Source of the DNA: Nitrospirillum amazonense
GTDB lineage: Bacteria; Pseudomonadota; Alphaproteobacteria; Azospirillales; Azospirillaceae
Direction of reading: 5' to 3'
Assembly: GCF_007828045.1 (NCBI RefSeq)
Contig: NZ_VITN01000005.1
Location: forward strand, 270,510 to 334,509
Length of the DNA stretch: 64,000 bases
Shown here: positions 1 through 8,593 of the stretch, in pieces
How the letters are laid out: every line of letters starts with the position of its first letter
How positions within the stretch are numbered: position 1 is the first letter of the stretch
The notes under the pieces: model-generated
Told to the model about the DNA's origin: nothing
The model's database searches: none
Seen by the model: only the letters and a program-made list of their open reading frames with translations
Made by a program: the position numbers and the translations under genes

Positions 1-922
1 TGTCCTTGTCCCGGGCACCCTTGTGGAGCAGAAAGTTCTGGGCGTAGTTCAGGGAATAGCCGGGCTCCAGGAACCCAAGCTTTTCCAGCCGGCGGCCGGC
101 GGCGGCGTTCAGCACCGGCTTCAGCCGAGGCATGATGTCGGCGGACACCACCTCGCACTGCATCGACGGGTCCTCCGCCTTCATGCACTGGATGTAGAAG
201 TCACCCCAGGAAAAGATGGCTATGTGATGCTCCGGCCCCGTGCCGCCGGCCACCCAGTCCACCGCCTCCGCGATGGTCTTGTATTGCCGGGACAGCAGGT
301 CCGCCGCGTCGTCCGGCATGCGCGGCTGGGGTGGCAGGGGATCGTCATCACCGTCCTCATCCTGCCCTTCAAGGCGGCAGCCTTCGGCCACGTTCTCCAC
401 CGAGGCGCCGAACGCCACGATCTCCCCGCCATATGGATTTCCGGCGGCAACCCGCGCCGGACACTCGGCGGCGGGAAACCACCCATGTCGCATCGTGGGG
501 TCCTGGCCACTCTTGCCGTACCCTACCTCCAGGGCACGGACCATGAAGGCCATCAGCACCTTGGGTTCAGGCGGCGGATCCCACCGCCGGATGAAGTTCC
601 CTGTTTGTCGGTCGGCGGTGAAGCCCATCTCCTTCAAGGCGGCACGGCGTTCCTTGGTCAGAACGTGGCGCATCCAGGGCTGGCCGCGCTTTCCGGCCGC
701 TTCACAAGTGACGATGGTCTGGCGCGGCAGGTGCCAACACTGGACGAACTTGTAACCGTCGCTGACCTCCACCAATCCGCCACGCCCCTCCGGATCATCC
801 TCATAAAGCTGGGCCTGAACGGTCTTGGTGAGCGACTCCGCGGCCGGTTCCTTCGCCCTGGCCATGCCGATGCCCAACAGAACCAAAGCCACGCCCACGA
901 CGGCGCCCCTCATCCCTCCCAT
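1..922 (-). CDS. Secreted protein with two tandem copies of one domain, partial (3' end outside window)
   Basis: This reading frame is open from the left edge to a start near 922 (ATG 922 or the in-frame ATG 913); about 305 codons are visible and the C-terminus lies outside the window. The N-terminus has a short hydrophobic stretch (VVGVALVLLGIG) ending in ARA, which fits a Sec signal peptide. Two segments follow the same pattern. The first has 'KFVQCWHLP', then a CEA, then 'LKEMGF' and an NF. The second has 'FYIQCMKAED', then a CEV, then 'LEKLGF' and an NF. This suggests an internal domain duplication. The first copy ends with 'MVRALEVGYG', reminiscent of the secretion-chaperone-like YbjN/TY-Chap folds, but that is only a resemblance. 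Third positions are strongly G/C, so the frame is real. Function unknown. Confidence 0.7.
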   Translation of the reverse strand, partial: MGGMRGAVVGVALVLLGIGMARAKEPAAESLTKTVQAQLYEDDPEGRGGLVEVSDGYKFVQCWHLPRQTIVTCEAAGKRGQPWMRHVLTKERRAALKEMGFTADRQTGNFIRRWDPPPEPKVLMAFMVRALEVGYGKSGQDPTMRHGWFPAAECPARVAAGNPYGGEIVAFGASVENVAEGCRLEGQDEDGDDDPLPPQPRMPDDAADLLSRQYKTIAEAVDWVAGGTGPEHHIAIFSWGDFYIQCMKAEDPSMQCEVVSADIMPRLKPVLNAAAGRRLEKLGFLEPGYSLNYAQNFLLHKGARDKD

Positions 923-930
923 GCCCACAC

Positions 931-950
931 CCCATAGGTTGCCCTATGGG
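931..950. promoter_or_regulatory. Perfect inverted repeat upstream of the left-edge gene
   Basis: CCCATAGG and CCTATGGG form 8-bp perfect arms around a 4-nt loop (ttgc). The site lies just upstream of the left-edge gene start and downstream of the acetyltransferase stop. No T-run follows on either strand, so an operator is as likely as a terminator. Confidence 0.35.
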
Positions 951-988
951 CAATCTACTTGCGAGTGCCATCCTTATCAATGATGCAA

Positions 989-1744
989 CTAAGGCGTCTG
1001 CCGGTATTGATAGCGATAAACCGTTGCGAACCCTGCCCGGGCGTAGGTCGCCAGCGCCGGGTGGTTGGCGCCGCCCACCTGGAGATAGGCACGGGTGGCA
1101 CCCGCCTGCGCCCCGGCCGCCGACAGGCGCGCCAGCAGGCGGCGGGACAGGCCCTGGCCGCGCTGCTCCGGGGCCACCAGCACCTTGTAGACGCCGAGCC
1201 AGTCGCGATCCGCGACGCCAAGCGCGCTGCCGGCATAGCGGCCGCCGTCCCAGGCGCTGACATACAGGGTGGGCATGGCGATGGCGTCCAACAGGCGGCG
1301 CATGGGCTCCACCTCCCGGGGTGCCAGCGGCAGGGCCTGAGCATAGGCCGCCAGCATATCGGGGGGCGGTGCCGTATCCACCCGCCAGCGGAGGCCGTCG
1401 TCCGCGACGGCCAGACTGGCGGGGGTGATATCCGCCGCCTGCACCAGGTTCTCCTCCTGCCGCAGGTAGCCGCGGCGGTCCAGTTCCGCCGTCAGCGCCC
1501 CGGGCGCCAGGGGGGTGATGCGGAAACGCGGGGGCAGGCCTTCGCGGGTATAGGCCGCCTCCGCCCGGTCCACCTTGTCCGCCACCGGCAGCACGCCGGC
1601 CGACAGGCAGGTGACCGAGTTGGAGCGGCCGGAATGCCCCTGGGAGAATCGCAGCAGCCAGCCGTCATCGTGAATGGTCTTCAGGGCAGGCCAGGCCGTC
1701 AGGCACAACTCTTCCAGCAGGCGGCACAAGTCGTTGGCGGGCAA
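989..1744 (-). CDS. GNAT family N-acetyltransferase
   Basis: A predicted acyl-CoA-dependent N-acetyltransferase of unknown substrate. The C-terminal half carries the GNAT core: a beta strand 'LGVYKVLVAPEQRGQGLS', which holds the Q/RxxGxG/A acetyl-CoA loop, then an amphipathic helix and a closing strand 'HPALATYARAGF'. The N-terminal 'LEELCLTAWPAL...DGWLLRF' resembles two-domain GNAT proteins of proteobacteria. The frame stays open upstream to 1882, but those 46 codons are Gly/Ser/Ala-rich and look non-native. TTG at 1744 gives an N-terminus that fits the family better; its Shine-Dalgarno is weak, so the start is uncertain. The gene is transcribed away from the sdh operon. Confidence 0.8.
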   Translation of the reverse strand: MPANDLCRLLEELCLTAWPALKTIHDDGWLLRFSQGHSGRSNSVTCLSAGVLPVADKVDRAEAAYTREGLPPRFRITPLAPGALTAELDRRGYLRQEENLVQAADITPASLAVADDGLRWRVDTAPPPDMLAAYAQALPLAPREVEPMRRLLDAIAMPTLYVSAWDGGRYAGSALGVADRDWLGVYKVLVAPEQRGQGLSRRLLARLSAAGAQAGATRAYLQVGGANHPALATYARAGFATVYRYQYRQTP

Positions 1745-1774
1745 GACGGAAACTTTCGGATGACCGAGGCGTTG

Positions 1775-1787
1775 ACAGTTGAACTGT
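1775..1787. promoter_or_regulatory. Palindrome ACAGTT-g-AACTGT upstream of the acetyltransferase
   Basis: A perfect 6-bp inverted repeat with one central base sits about 30 nt upstream of the preferred TTG start at 1744. It could be an operator for the acetyltransferase. If the longer start at 1882 were real, the palindrome would lie inside the gene. Confidence 0.25.
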
Positions 1788-1930
1788 AGCGGCCCGGATG
1801 CTGCGCCGCAACGCGACCCGAGCCCGGTTGAGGAAGCCCCCGGCGACGGGGCGTCCCCAGCCATGCCAAAAAAATCACGCACCTATGCGCCACCCCCTTG
1901 CATTCCCAAAAGTCGGCCCCAGACAGAGCG

Positions 1931-1959
1931 TTGACGGACCGGGGGCGGGGGCGTAATTG
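1931..1959 (+). promoter_or_regulatory. Possible promoter of the sdh operon
   Basis: TTGACG at 1931-1936 and TAATTG at 1954-1959 are separated by 17 nt. The -35 box is good and the -10 box poor. This is the best sigma70-like pair seen in the gap before sdhC. Confidence 0.3.
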
Positions 1960-2087
1960 ACTTCACATCCTATCCGCCCCCGGCGGTGCAACAATTCGGC
2001 CGGCGTCCCGACCCGCATGTCGCGGGCGCCACATGGCCGGTGCGGCACCGGCACCTGATAATCCAAAAGGACGAGGACGCGCGAATC

Positions 2088-2486
2088 ATGAGCGAGACCA
2101 GCGTGGCCAAAAAGGCACGGCCGCTGTCGCCCCACCTCCAGGTCTATCGCCTACCCCTGCCCGCCGTGTCGTCGATCACGCACCGCTTCACCGGCATCGC
2201 CCTGACCGTTGGCACCCTGGTGTTGACCTGGTGGCTGGTGGCGGCCGCCAGCGGCCCCGACGACTTCGACACGGCGCAGCACGTGCTGGGCAGCCCCATC
2301 GGCCTGCTGTGCCTGCTGGGCTGGACCTGGGCCTTCGGCTACCACCTGCTGAAGGGCATCCAGCACCTGATCTGGGACACCGGCACCGGCATCACCAATG
2401 CCAGCGCGCGGCGCAGCTCCGCCTTGGTGTTCGGCGGTTCCTTCGTTCTGACGGCGATCGTCTGGATCGCCGCTTTCGCCCTCTGA
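2088..2486 (+). CDS. sdhC: Succinate dehydrogenase cytochrome b556 subunit SdhC
   Basis: A membrane anchor subunit of complex II that, together with SdhD, binds heme b and ubiquinone. The 132-residue product starts MSETSVAKKARPLSPHLQVY, a typical SdhC N-terminus; the SP(H)LQVYR and SSITHRFTG motifs are family signatures. Three hydrophobic segments follow. The 'YHLLKGIQHLIWD' motif holds the conserved histidine region associated with heme ligation. The frame is open further upstream, but ATG 2088 is preferred because the family homology begins there. It is the first gene of sdhC-sdhD-sdhA-sdhB and is followed by sdhD after 16 nt. Confidence 0.95.
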   Translation: MSETSVAKKARPLSPHLQVYRLPLPAVSSITHRFTGIALTVGTLVLTWWLVAAASGPDDFDTAQHVLGSPIGLLCLLGWTWAFGYHLLKGIQHLIWDTGTGITNASARRSSALVFGGSFVLTAIVWIAAFAL

Positions 2487-2502
2487 CGGGAGCGCGCATT
2501 CC

Positions 2503-2901
2503 ATGGCTTCTACGTCCGACAACGGCTTCCGCACGCGCCTGGGCCGTGTGCGCGGCCTCGGCTCCGCCAAGAGCGGCGGCGCCCATTGGCTGGCCTACCG
2601 CATGGTCGCGGTTCTGCTGGTCCCGCTGACCGTCTGGTTCCTGATCTCCATCGTCCGCCTGGCGAAGGCGGAGCAGGCCGACGCCATCGCCTGGCTGCAC
2701 CAGCCGGTGAACGCGGTCCTGCTGCTGATCACCCTGATCGCCACCTTCCACCATGCCGCCGCCGGCATGCGCGAAGTGTACGAAGACTACATCCACGGCA
2801 AGCTGGCGCGCCTGATCGCCATCGGGCTGACCAACGGCGCCGCCATCCTGCTGGCCGCCGCGAGCGTCTTCGCCGTGCTCAAGATCGCCTTCGGGGCGTG
2901 A
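2503..2901 (+). CDS. sdhD: Succinate dehydrogenase hydrophobic membrane anchor SdhD
   Basis: The second membrane anchor of complex II, 132 residues with three hydrophobic helices. The N-terminal 'RTRLGRVRGLGSAKSG' followed by HW and YR is typical of alphaproteobacterial SdhD. The segment 'TFHHAAAGMREVYEDYIH' matches the conserved histidine and Asp-Tyr near the heme and quinone site. A GGGAG sequence lies before the ATG. The gene sits 12 nt before sdhA and is presumably co-transcribed with it. Confidence 0.93.
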   Translation: MASTSDNGFRTRLGRVRGLGSAKSGGAHWLAYRMVAVLLVPLTVWFLISIVRLAKAEQADAIAWLHQPVNAVLLLITLIATFHHAAAGMREVYEDYIHGKLARLIAIGLTNGAAILLAAASVFAVLKIAFGA

Positions 2902-2913
2902 GGAAGGACTGTC

Positions 2914-4701
2914 ATGGCTAACGCCTACCCCATCATCGACCATCAGTACGACGTCGTCGTCGTGGGCGCCGGCGGCGCCGGCTTGCGCGCGACCTTCGGC
3001 ATGGCCGAAAAGGGCCTGAAGACGGCCTGCATCACCAAGGTGTTCCCCACCCGCAGCCACACCGTGGCGGCCCAGGGCGGCATCTCCGCAGCACTCGGCA
3101 ACATGGGCGAGGACGACTGGCGCTATCACATGTACGACACCGTGAAGGGGTCGGACTGGCTGGGCGACCAGGACGCCATCGAGTACATGGTGCGCGAGGC
3201 CGTCCCGGCCATCATCGAGCTGGAGCACTACGGCGTGCCCTTCTCGCGCACCCCGGAAGGCAAGATCTACCAGCGCGCCTTCGGCGGCATGACCACCCGC
3301 TACGGTGAGGGCCAGGCCCGGCGCACCTGCGCCGCCGCCGACCGTACCGGCCACGCCATCCTGCACACCCTGTATCAGCAGAGCCTGAAGCACGAGGCCG
3401 AGTTCTTCGTGGAATACTTCGCCCTGGACCTGCTGATGGAAGACGGCGAGTGCAAGGGCGTCCTGGCCTGGAACCTGGACGATGGCACCATCCATCGCTT
3501 CCGCGGCCACCAGACGGTGCTGGCCACCGGCGGTTACGGCCGCGCCTACTTCAGCTGCACCTCCGCCCACACCTCCACCGGCGACGGCGGCGGCATGGTG
3601 CTGCGCGCAGGATTGCCGCTGCAGGACATGGAGTTCGTGCAGTTCCACCCCACCGGCATCTACGGCTCCGGCTGTCTGATCACCGAGGGCGTGCGCGGTG
3701 AAGGCGGCTACCTGACCAACAGCTCGGGCGAGCGCTTCATGGAGCGGTACGCCCCGTCGGCCAAGGACCTGGCCAGCCGCGACGTGGTCAGCCGCTCCAT
3801 GACCGTGGAAATCCGCGAAGGCCGCGGCGTGGGTGAGCACAAGGACCACATCCACCTGCACCTGGAGCATCTGGACCCGGCCATCATCCACGAGCGCCTG
3901 CCCGGCATCGCCGAGACCGCCAAGGTCTTCGCCAACGTGGACGTGACGCGGGAGCCCATCCCCGTGCTGCCGACCGTGCACTACAACATGGGCGGCATCC
4001 CGACCAACTACCACGGCGAAGTCATCAACCCGACGGCCGAGAACCCGGACCAGGTGGTCCCGGGCCTGATGGCCATCGGCGAGGCGGCCTGCGTGTCGGT
4101 GCACGGCGCCAACCGCCTGGGCTCCAACTCGCTGTTGGACCTGGTGGTGTTCGGCCGCGCCGCCGCCAACCGCGCCGCCGAGACGGTGAAGAAGGGTGCC
4201 GCGCACAAGACCCTGTCGCAGGACGTGACGGACAAGGCGCTGGCCCACCTGGACAAGGTGCGCAACGCCAAGGGCGGCACCCGCGTCGCCCACCTGCGCC
4301 TGGAAATGCAGAAGATCATGCAGAACAACTGCGCCGTCTTCCGCACCGGCGAGGTGCTGGAGGAAGGCGTGGAGCTGATGAAGGGGGTGTGGTCCAAGCG
4401 CGACGACATCGCCGTCAGCGACCGCTCGCTGATCTGGAACTCCGACCTGGTGGAAGCCCTGGAACTGGACAACCTGATGCGCCAGGCCGTGGTCACCATC
4501 AATTCGGCGGCCAATCGCAAGGAAAGCCGCGGTGCGCATGCCCGCGAGGACTTCCCCGAGCGCGACGACCACGAGTGGATGAAGCACACCACGTCCTGGG
4601 TGGATGAGAGGGGCGCCGTCACCCTGGGTGACCGTCCCGTCCACATGTACACCCTGACCGGTGACATTGACGTCATCCCGCCCAAGAAGCGCGTCTACTG
4701 A
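2914..4701 (+). CDS. sdhA: Succinate dehydrogenase flavoprotein subunit SdhA
   Basis: The catalytic subunit that oxidises succinate to fumarate with covalently bound FAD. The 595-residue length is normal. The N-terminal Rossmann motif '[12 protein letters not shown]' binds ADP of FAD. '[11 protein letters not shown]' holds the histidine for covalent flavinylation. 'FHPTGI', 'EGVRGEGG' and '[17 protein letters not shown]' are dicarboxylate-site and FAD-domain signatures. An AGGAAGG ribosome binding site precedes ATG 2914. The C-terminal '[19 protein letters not shown]' is typical for the alphaproteobacterial enzyme. No anomaly seen. Confidence 0.98.
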   Translation: MANAYPIIDHQYDVVVVGAGGAGLRATFGMAEKGLKTACITKVFPTRSHTVAAQGGISAALGNMGEDDWRYHMYDTVKGSDWLGDQDAIEYMVREAVPAIIELEHYGVPFSRTPEGKIYQRAFGGMTTRYGEGQARRTCAAADRTGHAILHTLYQQSLKHEAEFFVEYFALDLLMEDGECKGVLAWNLDDGTIHRFRGHQTVLATGGYGRAYFSCTSAHTSTGDGGGMVLRAGLPLQDMEFVQFHPTGIYGSGCLITEGVRGEGGYLTNSSGERFMERYAPSAKDLASRDVVSRSMTVEIREGRGVGEHKDHIHLHLEHLDPAIIHERLPGIAETAKVFANVDVTREPIPVLPTVHYNMGGIPTNYHGEVINPTAENPDQVVPGLMAIGEAACVSVHGANRLGSNSLLDLVVFGRAAANRAAETVKKGAAHKTLSQDVTDKALAHLDKVRNAKGGTRVAHLRLEMQKIMQNNCAVFRTGEVLEEGVELMKGVWSKRDDIAVSDRSLIWNSDLVEALELDNLMRQAVVTINSAANRKESRGAHAREDFPERDDHEWMKHTTSWVDERGAVTLGDRPVHMYTLTGDIDVIPPKKRVY

Positions 4702-4727
4702 CGCCTTAGCCGAACGGACCCGATGCC

Positions 4728-5510
4728 ATGGCCGAGTTCTCCCTTCCCGCCAATTCCAAGGTTCACGCCGGCAAGACCACGTCGGTGAAGACGTCCGCCA
4801 CCAAGCGGGCCAAGACCTTCCGCATCTATCGCTATGACCCGGACAAGGGCAGCAACCCCACCGAGGACCGCTACGAGATCGATCTCGACAAGTGCGGCCC
4901 CATGGTGCTGGACGCCCTGATCCACATTAAGAACGACATCGACAGCACGCTGACCTTCCGCCGGTCGTGCCGCGAGGGCATCTGCGGCTCTTGCGCCATG
5001 AACATCGATGGGCGCAACACGCTGGCCTGCCTGAAGGCCATCGACGACGTGAAGGGCGACGTCAAGATCTACCCGCTGCCGCACATGCCGGTGGTGAAGG
5101 ATCTGGTGCCGGACCTGAACACCATCTACGCCCAGTACACCTCCATCAAACCCTGGCTGCAAAGCCAGAGCCCGGCGCCGTCGCGCGAGCGGCTGCAGAG
5201 CCCGGAGGAGCGTGAGAAGCTGGACGGCCTCTATGAGTGCATCCTGTGCTTCTGCTGCTCCACCAGCTGCCCCAGCTATTGGTGGAACGGCGACAAGTAC
5301 TTAGGTCCCGCCATCCTGCTGCAGGCCTACCGCTGGATCGCGGACAGCCGTGATGAAATGACGGGTGAGCGCCTGGACAACCTGGAAGATCCCTTCCGGC
5401 TGTACCGCTGCCACACCATCATGAACTGCACCCAGACCTGCCCCAAGGGCCTGAACCCGGCGAAGGCGATCGCCGAGATCAAGAAGCTGATGGTGGCCCG
5501 CGCCGCCTGA
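4728..5510 (+). CDS. sdhB: Succinate dehydrogenase iron-sulfur subunit SdhB
   Basis: Transfers electrons from SdhA flavin to ubiquinone through three clusters, all of whose ligands are visible. The [2Fe-2S] cluster is in '[15 protein letters not shown]' plus the following 'TLAC'. The [4Fe-4S] cluster is in '[16 protein letters not shown]'. The [3Fe-4S] cluster is in '[17 protein letters not shown]'. The 260-residue length is normal for alphaproteobacteria. It is the last gene of the sdh operon and is followed by inverted repeats that probably end transcription. Confidence 0.98.
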   Translation: MAEFSLPANSKVHAGKTTSVKTSATKRAKTFRIYRYDPDKGSNPTEDRYEIDLDKCGPMVLDALIHIKNDIDSTLTFRRSCREGICGSCAMNIDGRNTLACLKAIDDVKGDVKIYPLPHMPVVKDLVPDLNTIYAQYTSIKPWLQSQSPAPSRERLQSPEEREKLDGLYECILCFCCSTSCPSYWWNGDKYLGPAILLQAYRWIADSRDEMTGERLDNLEDPFRLYRCHTIMNCTQTCPKGLNPAKAIAEIKKLMVARAA

Positions 5511-5526
5511 CGTCCCCTTGAGGACC

Positions 5527-5599
5527 TTTGGGCGCCCGTTGCCGCCCCTGCGCCCAAAAAAGTGAAAGGCCGCGCCGGTTCGCCGTCGCGGCCTTTCCC
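5527..5599 (+). terminator. Two consecutive hairpins after the sdh operon
   Basis: The first hairpin pairs TTTGGGCG (5527-5534) with CGCCCAAA (5551-5558) and is followed by three further As. The second pairs AAAGGCCGCG (5565-5574) with CGCGGCCTTT (5587-5596). The second stem ends in TTT but has no longer T-run, so termination is likely but not of the strongest type. Confidence 0.6.
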
Positions 5600-5663
5600 A
5601 TATGCGCCGTCACGGGGTGACCACAGGGCGGTGGTGGGCCGGAAAGCACGATGGTCGTGTAAA

Positions 5664-5703
5664 TTTGCAAAGGGGCATGCGATAGCAATCGCAGTCTTGC
5701 AAA
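5664..5703. promoter_or_regulatory. Nested inverted repeats upstream of the YfhO-like array
   Basis: An outer pair TTTGCAA (5664-5670) and TTGCAAA (5697-5703) encloses an inner pair GCGAT (5679-5683) and ATCGC (5688-5692). The element sits about 65 nt before the first array gene in a locally AT-richer stretch, so it may be an operator or leader hairpin. No convincing -35/-10 pair was recognised with it. Confidence 0.35.
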
Positions 5704-5766
5704 GACACCATCCCCGGGCCCTATACGCCACGGGGGTGGCGGACAGCACCACTCCCGGAACAGTTG

Positions 5767-8481
5767 ATGGCCCTGAATACCGCTGCCTCATCGACCATGG
5801 CGAAGGACTATACACCGCCGCCATCGCCCTCGCCCAAACCACGGACCGCCCCGGCGCGCGGGCACTACATATGGGCGGCGATCGCGGTGGTGGTGGCACC
5901 CTTGTTGGCGAAGCTGCACCTCATCCTGGGATTCCGCCTTGCCGACCCGCGCCTGCTGCATTCGGGCCTGGGCGTCGATGTCGTAATGCCCAGGGGGATG
6001 GCCACGCTGGACCCCAACGTCGCCATCACCAGCCAGGCGCTGGGACACCGGGCCGCCCTGGATCTGCTGGCTGGTGATATCCCCTGGTGGAATCCTTATG
6101 AGGGCGTGGGTGGCCCTCTGGCCGGGGAGATGCAGTCCGCAGCCCTGTTCCCGCTGAATCTGCTGCTGGCCCTGCCCGATGGGCAACTCTACATGCATCT
6201 GTCACTGCAGTTGGTGGCGGGCCTGTTCACCGTGTTGCTGATGCGGCGTCTGGGCACCTCAGCCCTAGCCGCGGGCGTGGCCGGCCTGCTGTTCGAATTC
6301 AACGGCACGTTCGCATGGCTAGCTAACGCCGTCGTTAACCCCATCCCCTTCCTGCCCATGGTGGTATTGGGCGTGGAGGAGGTCCGGCACCGGGTGATGG
6401 CCGGCCTGCGCGGAGGATGGGCCTGGATCGTGGCCGGACTTGCGCTGTCGCTTTATGCCGGCTTCCCAGAGGTCGCCTATCTTGACGGCCTGCTGGTCGG
6501 GGCTTGGACCCTGGCGAGGCTGCCGCTTCACACCAAGGCCGAACTGACCGCGTACGCGGCCAGGGTCGGGTTGGGTGTCGTCGGTGGCTTGGCGCTGGCC
6601 GCCCCCATCCTCATCGCCTTCCTGGGCTACTTGCCGTACGCGTTCGTCGGCGGGCACGAGGGCAACGGCTTTCGCGACGCCCATGTCGACGCGCAGCATT
6701 TCGTCAATCTGACCATTCCCTATCTGTTCGGACGGCTGGCTGACCTACCCGGGGGGGAGGGTGGCTGGTTCTGGGGCAGCGTCGGCGGCTACATTCCCAT
6801 CGGTCTCATGGCCCTGGCCATCGCCGGCTGCTTCGGATGCTCGCTGCGCGGCTTGCGCTGGACCTTGGCGGCCTGGACCGTGGCGGCCTTGGCAGCGATT
6901 TATGGCCTTCCCATCATCGGCCGGCTCATCAACAGCATCCCAGCCGTCGGCAACGCCGCCTTTTTCCGCTATCTGCCGCCCTCGGCGGAATTCTCTGTCG
7001 CGATCCTGGCGGGGCTGGCGTGCCAGGACATAATCCAGTCCGGCGCACAGACGATCGGGCATCGCCCGGCCCGGGCCCTGCTGGTGGGCGTCGTGCTGGC
7101 AAGCGTAACGGCGACCATCGGGCTCCTCATCGCCGGCCACTATTATACCGAGATGCCCCACCCTTCGCACTGGTTCCGGAACGCGCTGTGCGTGGCGGCC
7201 TTGACCGTCCTTCTCCTTCTCTGGCTCAGCGTCGCGCGCCTGCCCGGCCGGCGGCGGGCCTTGGCGGCCGGTGCCATCGTCGCGGTCGAAGCCGTCCTGA
7301 TGTTCGTGATCCCCACGACGTCCAATCCGCCGAAGGGCGTCCTGATCGAGGACGGTGTGCGCTTCCTGCAAGCGCACCTGGGTCTGCAGCGCTTCTTCTC
7401 CATGGGCCCCGTCGCCCCCAATTACGGCGCCTATTACGGTATCGCCGGCATCAACCATGACGACCTGCCGTTGCCCCGCTCCTGGGTCGATTACGTGGCG
7501 GAACACCTGGACGCCAACGTCCACCACATCGCGTTCGACGGCAAGCAACGGAACTCGGCTGACGGGCCATCCGTCGAGGAGAACCTGCGCGCCAATCTCG
7601 CGGAGTATGAGAAGATCGGCGTGCGCTATGTGGTGACCGCGTCCGCCGGCAACCCCTTCAGATGGACCCCCCGGGAGTTCCGCATGGACCGCCCGGGCGG
7701 CTTGCCCATCCCGCTTTCGGATGGCGGAACGGCGGTCATCGGCTGGGACCGACCGGACCTTCCACGGTCAATCGACGGCGTTGGCGTCCTGATCGGCACC
7801 TATGGCGGCAAATCCGACGGCGTGCTGCGGGCATCCATCTGCGCCGATGACGTGTGCGCCGACCAGGTCCTTGATCTGGCCCAAGCGACCGACAACCAGT
7901 TCCTGCCGATCAAGCTGGACCATCCGCTTCCCCCGCCCAGGGACCGCCTGACGGTCACCCTGCGCAAGACAGGCGCCTACCCCGTGGCGCTCTGGTCGTT
8001 CCCGTCCTCATCCGGCAGCCGCATGACCTTGGTGGCGGATGGCTACACCGGTCCGCCCCATGAGGTGAAAATCAACATCAATCTGGCGACCGATGATCGC
8101 GGCCCGTCGCGGGTTTATGGCGACCGGGCCATGACCATTTTCGAATTGCCCAATCCGGCGCCCTATTTCTCCGCCGAGGGCTGCCGATTGCAGGCGGAAG
8201 CGCGGGACAGGCTGGTCGCCGACTGCGCGGCGGCCAGTATTCTGAAACGCCAGGAGTTGTTCCTGCCCGGTTGGACCGCCGACGTGGTCGGCGTGCCGAG
8301 GCAGGAGGTTCAGCCGGACGGGCCTATCTTCCAGCGGATTTCTCTGCCGGCAGGCCGCTCGGAAGTCCGCTTTAATTACCGTCCACCCTATATGCCGGTG
8401 GGATACGCCTTGTTCCTGCTGGGGATCGGGGTACTGCTGTGGTCGCTGCCTCCCGCCGGACGCCCCTCCCCTCCCCGCTGA
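5767..8481 (+). CDS. YfhO-like GT-C membrane glycosyltransferase, array copy 1
   Basis: A large polytopic membrane protein of about 904 residues. From roughly residue 35 to 520 it alternates hydrophobic helices and short loops. The first large loop holds the array signature 'TLDPNVAITSQALGHRAALD' followed by 'PWWNPYEGVG'. The C-terminal third is beta-rich and probably periplasmic, with paired cysteines (CADDVC; EGC and DC) and 'FLPGWTAD...LPAGRSEVRF' before a last helix. This layout resembles the YfhO family, which acts in lipid-carrier-dependent glycosylation of envelope polymers; the exact substrate is unknown. ATG 5767 follows an alternative TTG at 5764; ATG 5797 is also possible. It is the first of four tandem paralogues and has slightly less G/C-biased codons than copies 2-4. 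Confidence 0.75.
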   Translation: MALNTAASSTMAKDYTPPPSPSPKPRTAPARGHYIWAAIAVVVAPLLAKLHLILGFRLADPRLLHSGLGVDVVMPRGMATLDPNVAITSQALGHRAALDLLAGDIPWWNPYEGVGGPLAGEMQSAALFPLNLLLALPDGQLYMHLSLQLVAGLFTVLLMRRLGTSALAAGVAGLLFEFNGTFAWLANAVVNPIPFLPMVVLGVEEVRHRVMAGLRGGWAWIVAGLALSLYAGFPEVAYLDGLLVGAWTLARLPLHTKAELTAYAARVGLGVVGGLALAAPILIAFLGYLPYAFVGGHEGNGFRDAHVDAQHFVNLTIPYLFGRLADLPGGEGGWFWGSVGGYIPIGLMALAIAGCFGCSLRGLRWTLAAWTVAALAAIYGLPIIGRLINSIPAVGNAAFFRYLPPSAEFSVAILAGLACQDIIQSGAQTIGHRPARALLVGVVLASVTATIGLLIAGHYYTEMPHPSHWFRNALCVAALTVLLLLWLSVARLPGRRRALAAGAIVAVEAVLMFVIPTTSNPPKGVLIEDGVRFLQAHLGLQRFFSMGPVAPNYGAYYGIAGINHDDLPLPRSWVDYVAEHLDANVHHIAFDGKQRNSADGPSVEENLRANLAEYEKIGVRYVVTASAGNPFRWTPREFRMDRPGGLPIPLSDGGTAVIGWDRPDLPRSIDGVGVLIGTYGGKSDGVLRASICADDVCADQVLDLAQATDNQFLPIKLDHPLPPPRDRLTVTLRKTGAYPVALWSFPSSSGSRMTLVADGYTGPPHEVKININLATDDRGPSRVYGDRAMTIFELPNPAPYFSAEGCRLQAEARDRLVADCAAASILKRQELFLPGWTADVVGVPRQEVQPDGPIFQRISLPAGRSEVRFNYRPPYMPVGYALFLLGIGVLLWSLPPAGRPSPPR

Positions 8482-8593
8482 AAACCGGAATCAGTGATCC
8501 TCGCTGTCGGTCGCGGCATTTTCCTGGAGCGCCGTTTTGGAGGCGGGGGCAGACCGGCCTCATCGGCACAGGCCGGTTGCAAAAGTGTCCGCC

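Noticed and set aside
2392-4644. A 750-codon open frame antisense to sdhA
   Set aside because: It mirrors the G/C-biased codons of sdhA, has His/Val/Gly-rich low-complexity composition and no domain; sdhA is certain.
5562-6077. A 171-codon frame spanning the sdh terminator and the start of array copy 1
   Set aside because: It contains the terminator and overlaps a well-supported gene in another frame.
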